NCBI GenBank assembly: GCA_023433855.1
Contig: JAEYTV010000211.1
Location: forward strand, 1-6,474
Length of the DNA: 6,474 bases
Direction of reading: 5' to 3'
From: Pseudomonadota bacterium
GTDB taxonomy: Bacteria; Pseudomonadota; Alphaproteobacteria; Rhizobiales; Rhizobiaceae
Shown here in pieces: positions 6,232-6,474 of the stretch (positions are counted from its first letter, which is position 1; each line of letters opens with the position of its first letter). The notes below the pieces were generated by a model. It searched no databases, was not told the origin of the DNA, and saw nothing but the letters and a program-made list of their open reading frames with translations. A program made the translations under genes and the position numbers.

Positions 6232-6237
6232 TCCTCC
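6232..6237 (-). promoter_or_regulatory. Strong ribosome binding site of the 65-residue gene
   Basis: The minus strand reads GGAGGA, then AAAGTGAC (8 bases), then ATG. This near-perfect Shine-Dalgarno at standard spacing decides the start at 6223 and is the main evidence that the small frame is translated. Confidence 0.75.
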
Positions 6238-6291
6238 GTTCCGCCCTGAAAGTCGCGACAAGCGTTTGGGTTCCGAGGCTAGGACCGGAAA

Positions 6292-6305
6292 GTTAAAAAA
6301 TTAAC
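6292..6305. repeat. AT-rich palindrome GTTAA-N4-TTAAC
   Basis: GTTAAAAAATTAAC has perfect 5-bp arms around AAAA and lies 69 bases upstream of the small gene, in an otherwise GC-rich stretch. It may be part of that gene's promoter or an operator. It contains TTAAC half-sites as used by CtrA, but the spacing differs from the usual TTAA-N7-TTAA. Confidence 0.35.
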
Positions 6306-6438
6306 CATGTTTTTCCTGGGGCGCCTATACGGCCCACGGTCCGGCAAGACGGAGAGGCATCGTGAAACGGCGACGACGGCCACATCTGGCGACAGGGAGG
6401 CTAGAAGGCGAGCGTGACAGTACAAGAACGGAGGTGGG

Positions 6439-6474
6439 TGGAGGCCTCGCCCGGAATCGAACCGGGGTGCAAGG
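6439..6474 (-). tRNA. tRNA gene, 3' part only, probably tRNA-Cys (runs off the right edge)
   Basis: The minus strand shows a T arm (CCCGG, loop TTCGATT, CCGGG; 6466-6450), the 3' acceptor strand CGAGGCC (6449-6443), discriminator T (6442) and an encoded CCA (6441-6439). The variable region TTGCAC and the last bases of the anticodon stem (CC) lie at the window edge; the anticodon is outside. A T discriminator is typical of bacterial tRNA-Cys and also of tRNA-Gly. The acceptor implies a 5' end GGCCTCG, which fits the rhizobial tRNA-Cys I remember. That a tRNA is present is near certain; its identity is an inference. No clear T-tailed terminator follows the gene, and nothing nearby resembles an integrase. 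Confidence 0.85.

Noticed and set aside
6308..6474. Short plus-strand frames near the right edge (ATG at 6307; GTG at 6361 behind GGAGAGG)
   Set aside because: The first has no Shine-Dalgarno and only 36 codons. The second runs antisense through the tRNA gene and has a low-complexity arginine-rich start.
6439..6474. tRNA 3' end as the attachment site of an integrated element
   Set aside because: No integrase, no second copy of the tRNA 3' end and no change in gene character are visible downstream; the neighbours are ordinary core genes.

Overview
The window looks like a core chromosomal segment of an alphaproteobacterium in the Rhizobiales, most likely Rhizobiaceae (Sinorhizobium/Ensifer, Rhizobium or a close relative). 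The grounds are a GC-rich sequence with rhizobial-style proteins and the grouping of a PopZ/DUF2497 protein with valS and a pcm-like methyltransferase. The assignment rests on protein recognition and remembered gene order, not on a search.

Every gene I can support lies on the minus strand, so the biological order runs from right to left. At the right edge is the 3' part of a tRNA gene, probably tRNA-Cys (6474-6439). A small unrecognised protein of 65 residues follows (6223-6026), with a strong Shine-Dalgarno and its own terminator. Next come a Pcm-type methyltransferase of 217 residues (5890-5237) with a terminator, PopZ of 286 residues (5002-4142) with a terminator, and valyl-tRNA synthetase of 943 residues (4023-1192) with a terminator. 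A 351-bp non-coding gap precedes the first 280 residues of a FadL/OmpP1-type outer-membrane transporter (840 to beyond base 1).

A hairpin terminator follows each of the four complete protein genes. They therefore look like separate transcription units in series rather than one operon, although read-through is possible. The valS promoter candidate abuts the popZ terminator. Functionally the block is housekeeping: protein repair or methylation (pcm-like), cell-pole organisation (popZ), translation (valS, tRNA-Cys), and uptake or sensing of long-chain hydrophobic molecules at the outer membrane (fadL-type).

No mobile element, CRISPR array, phage gene or obviously new system is visible. The points most worth a second look are: (1) the apparent absence of tolC between pcm and popZ, where I remember it in other Rhizobiales; (2) a perfect 8-bp inverted repeat in that gap, with one arm's sequence repeated near popZ; (3) the Pcm-like protein's lack of the usual substrate-loop motif; (4) the unrecognised 65-residue protein; and (5) an operator-like cluster upstream of the fadL-type gene.
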